Below are positions 33,661-41,250 of a stretch of 64,000 nucleotides of DNA, piece by piece. The notes below the pieces were generated by a model. The model had not been told where the DNA came from, made no database searches, and saw only the letters and a list, made by a program, of their open reading frames with translations. The DNA comes from JBLNBN01 sp050260015 (GTDB lineage Bacteria; Bacteroidota; Ignavibacteria; Kapaibacteriales; UBA2268): assembly GCA_050260015.1 (NCBI GenBank), contig JBLNBN010000028.1, positions 1 through 64,000 of the forward strand, written 5' to 3'. Both the position numbers and the translations under genes were made by a program. The first letter of the stretch is position 1; every line of letters starts with the position of its first letter.

Positions 33661-35037
33661 ATGGATGTTGCAATCCTTTCTCGATTACAATTCGCCTTCA
33701 CGATAGGCTTTCATTATCTCTTCCCGCCGCTCTCAATCGGCCTGGGAGTGATCTTAGTAATTATGGAGGGAATGTACTTGCGGACGAAGAATCCGCTCTA
33801 CGAGCAGATGACAAAATTCTGGGTGAAAGTTTTTGCGCTCATCTTTGGGGTGGGCGTGGCTACGGGCATAGTAATGGAATTTCAATTCGGCACGAACTGG
33901 GCCGTTTACTCGCGGTACGTAGGCGACGTGTTTGGGTCGGCGCTCGCAGCCGAAGGCATTTTCGCCTTTTTCCTTGAATCGGGTTTCCTTGCCCTGCTAG
34001 TTTTCGGATGGGACAAAGTAAAGCCGCGCACGCACTTTATCGCGACCTGCCTGGTGGCTTTCGGCGCGCATTTTAGCGCCATCTGGATCGTTATAGCGAA
34101 CTCCTGGCAGCAAACTCCCGCCGGCTTCCATATAGTAACGCGCGAAGGAATAACGCGCGCTGAAGTCACCGATTTCGCCGCCGTTCTGTTCAATCCTTCC
34201 ACGTTCGAAAGGTTATCGCATACGATACTCGGCGCTTGGATAGCCGCGGCGTTCCTGGTTATCAGCGTGGCCGCTTTCTATATGCTTAAGAAAAAGCATA
34301 TAGAGTTCGCGCGCACAACAATGAAAATAGGAATAGTTTTCGCGATTACCTCCACCCTTTTACAACTCCTAACCGGGCACGCCTCCGCGCAGCAGGTCGC
34401 CTTCACTCAACCCGCTAAGCTCGCGGCGTTCGAAGGGCACTACAACACATCGCCCACCGGGCTATTTATTATGGGATGGGTGGACGACGAAAACCAGACC
34501 GCGCACGGCATTAAGATACCCGGCATGCTTTCATGGCTTGTGTATATGGACGCGAGCAAACCCGTAACGGGACTAAATGAGTTTAAGAAGGAAGATCGCC
34601 CGCCTGTGCAATTGGTTTTCCAGAGTTTCCATCTTATGGTGGGCATAGGCATGGCGTTGATTCTAATAAGCGGATTTGCGTTCGCCCTATGGAAGATGGG
34701 CAAGTTGGAGAACAATAAACCCTTCCTATGGCTGCTTGTCTTTTCGGTGGCGCTGCCGGAGATGGCGAACCAATTGGGATGGATGAGCGCGGAGGTTGGC
34801 CGGCAGCCCTGGATTGTTTACGGGCTTCTCCGTACGACCGACGCAATCTCGAAGTCCGTCAGCGCGAACGAGATCATTTTCTCTCTTATTCTATTCGGTT
34901 TGATTTACGCGCTCCTACTCGCCCTATTTATCTTCCTGCTCGATAGAAAGATAAAAGCCGGGCCAGAGCACGCCGAAGAAATCGAATCCGAATACGATCG
35001 CCAGAGCGTAATTTTTGAAGATAAGAAGAATATATAA
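33661..35037 (+). CDS. cydA: Cytochrome bd ubiquinol oxidase subunit I
   Basis: 458 aa from ATG 33661; GAGG at 33651 is six bases upstream, while the ATG at 33655 is too close to it. Nine or so membrane spans. Haem ligands are visible: His18 (GFHYLFPPLSIGLG) for b595, His in RLSHTILGAW and Met in LGWMSAEVGRQPW for b558. The Q loop between spans 6 and 7 is short. With CydB it oxidises quinol and reduces O2 with high affinity. It is 12 nt before cydB. Confidence 0.95.
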   Translation: MDVAILSRLQFAFTIGFHYLFPPLSIGLGVILVIMEGMYLRTKNPLYEQMTKFWVKVFALIFGVGVATGIVMEFQFGTNWAVYSRYVGDVFGSALAAEGIFAFFLESGFLALLVFGWDKVKPRTHFIATCLVAFGAHFSAIWIVIANSWQQTPAGFHIVTREGITRAEVTDFAAVLFNPSTFERLSHTILGAWIAAAFLVISVAAFYMLKKKHIEFARTTMKIGIVFAITSTLLQLLTGHASAQQVAFTQPAKLAAFEGHYNTSPTGLFIMGWVDDENQTAHGIKIPGMLSWLVYMDASKPVTGLNEFKKEDRPPVQLVFQSFHLMVGIGMALILISGFAFALWKMGKLENNKPFLWLLVFSVALPEMANQLGWMSAEVGRQPWIVYGLLRTTDAISKSVSANEIIFSLILFGLIYALLLALFIFLLDRKIKAGPEHAEEIESEYDRQSVIFEDKKNI

Positions 35038-35049
35038 GGAGTCTACATA

Positions 35050-36066
35050 ATGGATTTAAACGTTACCTGGTTCATATTGGTAGCCGTGCTTCTGACCGGC
35101 TATGCCATACTCGACGGATTTGACTTAGGAGTCGGGGCTCTTTACTTATTAGTTAAAAAGGACGAGGACCGCCGCGTGCTTCTAAACGCTATCGGCCCAG
35201 TTTGGGACGGGAACGAAGTATGGCTCGTAACGGGCGGCGGCGCGCTCTTCGCCGCATTCCCGGAAGTTTATGCGACTTTCGCATCGGGCTTTTACGTCGC
35301 CGTTATGCTCTTGCTAATGGTGATAATATTCCGGGCCGTAGCAATTGAATTCCGCAGCAAGCGCGAGAGCGCACGCTGGCGCAATAGCTGGGATATTGCC
35401 TTCAGCGTGGCATCTATCCTAATCGGGCTCCTGCTAGGCGTAGCGCTCGGCAATATAATTCAGGGCGTGCCTATCGGCGCGGACCGCGAAGCTAACTTAA
35501 CGCTTTGGGAATTGTTGACTCCTTATTCAGTCCTCGTCGGGATAACGACCGTCGCTCTCTTCATGATGCACGGCTCGATCTATTCAGTGATGAAGACCGA
35601 AGGCGAGCTGCAGGACAAGCTCCGCGGGTGGGTCAATAATACCATAATTTTCTTTGTTATTACTTACGTAATGACGACGATGGCTACTTTGATCTTTATT
35701 CCCGACATGATCTATCATATTAAGGATTACCCAGGGTTGTTCCTCGTAGCGATCCTGAATATGCTAGCGATAGCGAACATCCCGCGCGAAATCTATCACG
35801 GGCGCCCCTTCCGGGCGTTCCTCTCCAGCGCCGCAAGCATTGCGTTCCTGATTATGCTGTTCGCTATAGGGATTTTCCCGAATATCCTGGCTTCAAGCGC
35901 GGACCCGGCAAATAGCCTGACGATATACAACGCAGCCTCCTCCGAAAAGACGCTGGGGATTATGTTCGTGATCGCATGCATAGGTATGCCGTTCGTAATC
36001 GGGTATACGGCGACGATTTATTGGATCTTCCGGGGGAAAGTCAAGATAAACAAGATGAGCTACTAA
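35050..36066 (+). CDS. cydB: Cytochrome bd ubiquinol oxidase subunit II
   Basis: 338 aa. The N-terminus YAILDGFDLGVGALY, the GPVWDGNEVWLVTGGGALFAAFP block and the conserved ALGNIIQGVPIG region are characteristic of CydB. Eight spans are expected. It forms the structural partner of CydA in the bd oxidase. No cydX or cydDC is nearby. The ribosome site is AAGGAG in the 12-nt gap after cydA. Confidence 0.95.
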   Translation: MDLNVTWFILVAVLLTGYAILDGFDLGVGALYLLVKKDEDRRVLLNAIGPVWDGNEVWLVTGGGALFAAFPEVYATFASGFYVAVMLLLMVIIFRAVAIEFRSKRESARWRNSWDIAFSVASILIGLLLGVALGNIIQGVPIGADREANLTLWELLTPYSVLVGITTVALFMMHGSIYSVMKTEGELQDKLRGWVNNTIIFFVITYVMTTMATLIFIPDMIYHIKDYPGLFLVAILNMLAIANIPREIYHGRPFRAFLSSAASIAFLIMLFAIGIFPNILASSADPANSLTIYNAASSEKTLGIMFVIACIGMPFVIGYTATIYWIFRGKVKINKMSY

Positions 36067-36080
36067 ACTATAATTAATTT

Positions 36081-36096
36081 TGGCACGATAACTGCA
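36081..36096 (+). promoter_or_regulatory. Candidate sigma-54 promoter for the membrane pyrophosphatase
   Basis: TGGCACG ATAA CTGCA at 36081-36096: the -24 GG (36082-36083) and -12 GC (36094-36095) are exactly 12 bases apart, and only the first base of TTGCA is changed. Start of transcription would be near 36107, leaving a leader of about 57 nt before hppA. No sigma-54 activator gene is in the window. Confidence 0.5.
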
Positions 36097-36163
36097 TCAT
36101 AATTAAGATAAGTCCGAGATAACAAGAAAAGAATATCATTAATAATTTTTTAAAGGTATTTGT

Positions 36164-38578
36164 ATGATGTCTCAAGCTCCTAAATTCAGCTTTATACGCG
36201 CTCTAACCGTAGCGGCAATAATTTTATTCCTTGGAGGAGCCGGCGCTTATGCCGGCGAATCCAACTTAATTTTACCAACGCTATTGCCGGAGCAACGCAG
36301 TCTACTGCTCATAGGGCTGGCAGTGTGCGGGTTGGGCATGATCTTCGGACTTTACGAATTCCTGCACGTCAAAGGGCTGCCGGCGCATCGCTCGATGCTC
36401 GACGTCTCGGAATTGATCTTTCAAACCGCTAAAACCTACTTAATCCAGCAGGGCAAATTCCTTGTCCTGCTGGAAGTTTTAATAGGCCTCTGCATTGGCT
36501 TTTACTTCCTGGTTCTGCAAGCGCTCCCCATCGGCAGCGTGCTCATTATCCTCCTATGGTCCGTTATTGGAATCCTTGGCTCCTACGGGGTCGCATGGTT
36601 CGGCATTCGCGTAAACACGTACGCCAATAGTCGCATGGCGTTCGCCTCTCTTATCCCAAAGCCGCTCAGGTTGCTGAACATTCCCCTGCAAGCCGGTATG
36701 AGCATCGGCGTTCTGCTAATATGCGTCGAGCTTGTAATGATGCTCATTATCCTGCTCTTCGTGCCCGGGAATCTCGCCGGCGCCTGCTTCATCGGATTTG
36801 CAATTGGAGAATCGCTCGGCGCATCCGTTTTGCGCATTGCCGGCGGTATATTTACTAAAATTGCGGACATCGGTTCCGACCTTATGAAAATCGTTTTCAA
36901 TCTCCGCGAGGACGATCCCGCTAACCCGGGGGTAATCGCCGATTGCACTGGCGACAACGCCGGGGATTCCATCGGCCCTACCGCCGACGGCTTTGAAACG
37001 TACGGCGTGACAGGAGTCGCGCTCATCAGCTTTATTGTGCTTGGCGTCCTCCCGGCTTACCAGGCCGAGCTTATTACGTGGATATTCGTAATGCGTATTG
37101 CGATGATCATTACTTCGATGCTAGCGTTTTATATAAATAAAGGCGTCAATTCGCTCCTATATTCTAAATCGGTCGAGCTTGATTTCGAAAAGCCGCTTAC
37201 CTCGCTTGTATGGATTACTTCCCTGCTATCGATTGTCTTTACTTTCGCGATCAGCTATTTCATTATTTCGGGCATCGGCGGCTCATATTGGATTATCCTG
37301 GCGTCGATAATCAGCTGCGGCACGCTCGGCGCGGCGCTTATCCCGGAATTTACCAAGATATTCACAAGCACGAAGGCTATCCATACCAAGGAGATCGTTA
37401 AAGCCTCGCGCGAGGGCGGGCCGTCCCTGACAATTCTCTCCGGGCTTGTCGCAGGTAATTTCTCGGCGTTCTGGATAGGGATGCTAATACTTGGCCTGAT
37501 GTTTATCGCGTATTTTATTTCGCAATTCGGACTGAGGGACTTGATGAGTTACGAGTCAATCTTCGCCTTCGGCCTCGTCGCGTTCGGGTTCCTTAGCATG
37601 GGCCCGGTAACGATAGCAGTGGACAGCTACGGCCCCGTCACGGACAACGCTCAATCGATCTACGAGCTGTCGCTTATAGAAACCCGCCCGAATATTTCCG
37701 CGGAAATAAAAGGCGAATTCGGCTTTGAGCCAAGCTTTGAAAAGTCCAAGGAATACCTCGAGGCCAACGACGGCGCCGGCAATACGTTCAAGGCGACCTC
37801 CAAGCCTGTATTAATTGGCACGGCGGTCGTGGGGGCTACCACGATGATCTTCTCGCTAATACTCGTTTTGCGGCAGTCCTTAGGCATTGAGCCCGAGCGG
37901 ATACTGAATATGCTCAATCCGTACTCGATACTGGGACTTCTTGCGGGCGGCGCCGTGATCTACTGGTTTACGGGAGCGTCGATGCAGGCCGTAACTACCG
38001 GAGCGTACAAAGCCGTTTCCTATATAAAACGAAATATCGATCTCAACGCGTCCGCGCAGGACAAGGCGGCCTCGTGGGCAAGCTCGAAGGAAGTCGTGCG
38101 GATATGCACCCAGTACGCGCAATCGGGCATGATTAATATATTCATTTCAGTGTTCTCCTTCGCGCTGGCGTTCGCTTTCTTTTCATCGTCGACTCCTGAT
38201 AGGGCCGCGCCCGCTTCGTTCTTCGTCAGCTATTTAATTTCAATAGCTATTTTCGGACTGTTCCAGGCAATTTTCATGGCTAATGCCGGCGGCAGCTGGG
38301 ATAACGCCAAGAAGATAGTGGAAGTGGATTTGAAGGAAAAAGGCACGGATCTGCATGCGGCTACCGTAATCGGCGATACGGTCGGCGATCCGTTTAAGGA
38401 TACTTCCTCGGTATCGCTGAATCCGATCATTAAGTTCACGACTCTCTTCGGCCTGCTGGCGATGGAAATCGCTATCGTACCGAACTTCGCCCCGACGGCG
38501 CCCTGGATCGGCGCGGCGTTCTTCATCGTCGCGTTGGTATTCGTCTGGCGTTCTTTCTATAGGATGAGGATACCTTAG
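36164..38578 (+). CDS. hppA: Membrane-bound, cation-pumping inorganic pyrophosphatase
   Basis: 804 aa with about 16 membrane segments, slightly longer than the common 670-770. The pyrophosphate/Mg site is shown by EDDPANPGVIADCTGDNAGD (about residue 245-265) and GGSWDNAKK through VIGDTVGDPFKDTSS near the C-terminus. It couples PPi hydrolysis to outward H+ or Na+ transport. The segment GNTFKATSK (about 538) has Lys where K+-dependent members have Ala, which in this family goes with K+ independence. The first motif DIGSDLMK is shifted from the usual DVGADLVGK by one residue. Starts at ATG 36164 or 36167 behind AAAGG. Preceded by a candidate sigma-54 promoter. Confidence 0.93.
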   Translation: MMSQAPKFSFIRALTVAAIILFLGGAGAYAGESNLILPTLLPEQRSLLLIGLAVCGLGMIFGLYEFLHVKGLPAHRSMLDVSELIFQTAKTYLIQQGKFLVLLEVLIGLCIGFYFLVLQALPIGSVLIILLWSVIGILGSYGVAWFGIRVNTYANSRMAFASLIPKPLRLLNIPLQAGMSIGVLLICVELVMMLIILLFVPGNLAGACFIGFAIGESLGASVLRIAGGIFTKIADIGSDLMKIVFNLREDDPANPGVIADCTGDNAGDSIGPTADGFETYGVTGVALISFIVLGVLPAYQAELITWIFVMRIAMIITSMLAFYINKGVNSLLYSKSVELDFEKPLTSLVWITSLLSIVFTFAISYFIISGIGGSYWIILASIISCGTLGAALIPEFTKIFTSTKAIHTKEIVKASREGGPSLTILSGLVAGNFSAFWIGMLILGLMFIAYFISQFGLRDLMSYESIFAFGLVAFGFLSMGPVTIAVDSYGPVTDNAQSIYELSLIETRPNISAEIKGEFGFEPSFEKSKEYLEANDGAGNTFKATSKPVLIGTAVVGATTMIFSLILVLRQSLGIEPERILNMLNPYSILGLLAGGAVIYWFTGASMQAVTTGAYKAVSYIKRNIDLNASAQDKAASWASSKEVVRICTQYAQSGMINIFISVFSFALAFAFFSSSTPDRAAPASFFVSYLISIAIFGLFQAIFMANAGGSWDNAKKIVEVDLKEKGTDLHAATVIGDTVGDPFKDTSSVSLNPIIKFTTLFGLLAMEIAIVPNFAPTAPWIGAAFFIVALVFVWRSFYRMRIP

Positions 38579-38603
38579 CTGAAATTGAGTCCGCGATCGC
38601 AGA

Positions 38604-39647
38604 TCACAGCTCCCCGGCGGATTGCTCGCTGATCCTGCGGTCGCGGCGCTCTTTAGCTAGCTGCCTCAGGTCCACCACCCTATCGGCTTCGTCCACTATT
38701 TCCACTCCCAAAATAGTCTCCACCGCGTCCTCCATCGTTAGCAAGCCCTCTATCCCGCCGTATTCGTCTACGACGACGAAGAGGTGCTGCCGGCGCTGCA
38801 AAAACTTTTCGAGAGCTTTGTCGAGGTCCGCGTTCTCAGGTATGAAGTATACTTTTCTAGTTAAAGAACGCAGCGTTTGCTCGAGCTTGCCGTTAAGGGC
38901 CGCGTGCATAACGTCCTTCGACATGATATAACCGATAATGCCGTCGTCGAGCGAATCGCCCTCCCAAACCGGGAACCGGGAGTACATCTGCAGCTCGGGC
39001 ATTGTCAGGGCTTCCTCGACAGTCGTGTCGGCCTTGCAGGCGAACATAACCGTCCTCGGCGTCATAACGTCGGAAACGAGAACGTCCTTGAAGTGAATCA
39101 TATTGCGAAGGATGCGGTACTCTCCCGCGTCGAGCGACCCCTCCTCGTGCGCCGTATCGACAAGGGCGGCGATCTCCTCGCGCGAGGCCTCGTCGGGCGG
39201 CTCTCCGCCTATGTTGCGGGCGATTAATTTTAGGGCTTGGGTTAACGGCTTGATGGTTTGACTGACGAGATACATTATCGGGGTTAGGAACAGCCCGATA
39301 CGCTCCGCGAAACGAATGCCCAGGGAATAAAAGAGATACCGAAAAAAAATGGTAAATATGAAAAATACCGCTATCGACCCAACCAGCCCCCATATACTAT
39401 GGAAATGTAATTCAATATAGCTGCCAAGCAATCCGCCCGCCAGCGTATAGAGGAAGAGTTCCAAAATAACGTATGAATTGATATTATCTTCGTAGCGTAA
39501 TTTTAATGCTATCAGGCGCTCGGAGTTCTTGTGCTTTAGCTCGGAGATCTCGTTTATTTCCTCCTGGCTGAGCGAGCTCAATACCGCCGAAAGCGCCGCG
39601 CTGAATGCGCCCAAAAGCATAAGCGCCACTATTATCGCAGGTTCCAT
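38604..39647 (-). CDS. CNNM/HlyC-CorC membrane protein, shorter paralogue
   Basis: 347 aa. DUF21 at the N-terminus with three to four spans (IIVALMLLGAFSAALSAVL, then YVILELFLYTLAGGLLG and IAVFFIFTIFFRYLFYSL), followed by a CBS pair with VLVSDVMTPRTVMFACKADT and VVVDEYGGIEGLLTMEDAVE. The CorC_HlyC tail of the larger protein at 24681 is missing, so it ends soon after the second CBS. Probably a cation-handling inner-membrane protein. It is convergent with hppA, 25 nt apart with no clear terminator, and divergent from tatC. Confidence 0.87.
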   Translation of the reverse strand: MEPAIIVALMLLGAFSAALSAVLSSLSQEEINEISELKHKNSERLIALKLRYEDNINSYVILELFLYTLAGGLLGSYIELHFHSIWGLVGSIAVFFIFTIFFRYLFYSLGIRFAERIGLFLTPIMYLVSQTIKPLTQALKLIARNIGGEPPDEASREEIAALVDTAHEEGSLDAGEYRILRNMIHFKDVLVSDVMTPRTVMFACKADTTVEEALTMPELQMYSRFPVWEGDSLDDGIIGYIMSKDVMHAALNGKLEQTLRSLTRKVYFIPENADLDKALEKFLQRRQHLFVVVDEYGGIEGLLTMEDAVETILGVEIVDEADRVVDLRQLAKERRDRRISEQSAGEL

Positions 39648-39679
39648 TTCTTTTTCTTAACTTCTTTCCTTGTGTGCAA

Positions 39680-39709
39680 TTGAATATATTTTAACTTTTC
39701 TTATCTTTA
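39680..39709 (+). promoter_or_regulatory. Candidate promoter for tatC
   Basis: TTG (39680-39682), 19 nt, TATCTTTA (39702-39709), one mismatch from TAnnTTTG. It would give a leader of about 85 nt to the ATG at 39800. Confidence 0.3.
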
Positions 39710-39799
39710 TATTCTTAGAATGTGCAAATTATAAATAAAAACAACTTTAACGACTATTTATTTTGCGTTATAATCCAAAAACAAAGGAACGGCGGATTA

Positions 39800-40597
39800 A
39801 TGTCCGATAAAACGAAAGACGAGGAAGAGCCCGGCAAGGGCGAAGAACCTGAAATGGGCTTCTTCGATCATCTCGAAGAGCTGCGGATGAGAATAATATA
39901 TATGCTTATCGGCATTATTGTCGCAAGCCTTGCGACGGGCTTTTTTATTGATGATATTATGGAGAATTTCCTCCTGCTGCCCGCCGCGAAATATGGATTG
40001 ACTTTACAAAATCTTGCGCCGTTCGGCCAACCCTTTCTGTACTTTAAAGTTATCCTAATAACTGGCCTTATATTATCTTTCCCGTTCATACTTTACCAGT
40101 TGTGGCGCTTTATCGCGCCGGGGCTTTACGACAAGGAACGGAAGTGGGTCGGCAGCCTCACCGTTTTGACTTCGGTCAGCTTCATGATCGGCGTCGTGTT
40201 TTCCTATTACGCATTGATTCCCTCGATGCTCAGCTTCGCAGCGTCCTTTGGAACGGAGAAAATTAAGAACTTTATCGACGTCAATCAATACCTGAGCTTC
40301 ATAACTATGATGCTGCTCGCCAGCGGCATAATATTCGAAATGCCCATTCTATCTTTCTTGTTGGCGCGTTTTGGGATAATAACTGCAAAGATGATGCGCA
40401 AGTACTGGAGGCACTCCATTGTAGCAATTCTAATCATCGCCGCCGTGCTCACCCCCACGCCCGACCCTGTCAGCCAAATGATATTCGCCGCCCCGCTCTT
40501 CGCTCTCTGGGAGATCAGCGTGCAGGTGGCCAAAATAGCCGAACGCGGACGACGCGCCCGCGAGGCGAGGCGAGCGCGCGAAGCCGGGGAGGAATAG
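39800..40597 (+). CDS. tatC: Sec-independent protein translocase TatC
   Basis: 265 aa from ATG 39800, preceded by AAAGGAACGGCGG; a GTG at 39722 is open but unsupported. FFDHLEELRMRIIYMLIGII is the family N-terminus, with six membrane spans and the conserved FPFILYQLWRFIAPGLY segment. TatC recognises twin-arginine signals and moves folded proteins across the inner membrane. tatA/B are not adjacent. The C-terminus is rich in Arg (ERGRRAREARRAREAGEE). Its TAG overlaps the GTG start of the next gene by one base. Confidence 0.93.
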   Translation: MSDKTKDEEEPGKGEEPEMGFFDHLEELRMRIIYMLIGIIVASLATGFFIDDIMENFLLLPAAKYGLTLQNLAPFGQPFLYFKVILITGLILSFPFILYQLWRFIAPGLYDKERKWVGSLTVLTSVSFMIGVVFSYYALIPSMLSFAASFGTEKIKNFIDVNQYLSFITMMLLASGIIFEMPILSFLLARFGIITAKMMRKYWRHSIVAILIIAAVLTPTPDPVSQMIFAAPLFALWEISVQVAKIAERGRRAREARRAREAGEE

Positions 40598-41184
40598 TGA
40601 ATTCCCGAAGCCTGGCTATTAGGCTCATCGACGCCTTGAGCCGCACGTGGAGGATAAAGGAAATTGGCGCCCGCCCGGCAGCCCCCGCCGTGCTGGCTTT
40701 TTTCCATGGCTCGATGCTGCCCGTCTGGAAGCGGTTCGCCGGGACGGAGGCTTCCGCGCTCGTCTCCCAAAGCCGCGACGGAGCTATATTAACAGAACTA
40801 TTGGAGCGCTGGGGCTACCGCGTCGTGCGCGGCTCTTCCTCGAAGAGCGGCCGGGAGGCGCTCGACGCGCTGACGGAGCTCGCCTCCAATTCGTTAGTAT
40901 TAATCACGCCCGACGGCCCGCGAGGCCCGGCGGGTAAGTTCAAGGCCGGCGCCGTAGTCGCGGCCCAACGCGCCGGCGTACCGCTTGTATTGTGCGGCGT
41001 GGAGTTCTCAGCCGCCTATAGATTCAGCAAGAGCTGGGACCGCTTCGCGCTTCCCCTGCCCTTTTCAAAAATCATCTTAAGATACTCTCAACCTCTCTCC
41101 CCCGGCAACGACCTGACAAGAGAGGAGATAAATCAAAGAATATCCGAAGCGGAGCGCGCGCTTAACGAATTGGATAGGACTTAG
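40597..41184 (+). CDS. DUF374 lysophospholipid-acyltransferase-like protein
   Basis: 195 aa, starting GTG at 40597 behind the strong ribosome site GGGAGGAA. The DUF374 pattern is clear: AFFHGSMLPVWKRF at the acyltransferase box, VSQSRDGAILTELLERWGY, GSSSKSGREALDAL and ITPDGPRGPAGKFKAG. The His of FHG replaces the HxxxxD arrangement of PlsC, as usual for this branch, which is related to LPLAT/Kdo acyltransferase proteins of the lipid A pathway. Its substrate is unproven. It follows tatC with one base of overlap. Confidence 0.85.
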   Translation: MNSRSLAIRLIDALSRTWRIKEIGARPAAPAVLAFFHGSMLPVWKRFAGTEASALVSQSRDGAILTELLERWGYRVVRGSSSKSGREALDALTELASNSLVLITPDGPRGPAGKFKAGAVVAAQRAGVPLVLCGVEFSAAYRFSKSWDRFALPLPFSKIILRYSQPLSPGNDLTREEINQRISEAERALNELDRT

Positions 41185-41250
41185 GGCGATAGCCTGGCCT
41201 TTGTACGGATAGGCTGATCGATACCCTGCATAGCGATTATGACACAAAAC

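Noticed and set aside
39722..39799. GTG-started extension of TatC
   Set aside because: The family N-terminus and an AGGA-containing ribosome site favour ATG 39800.
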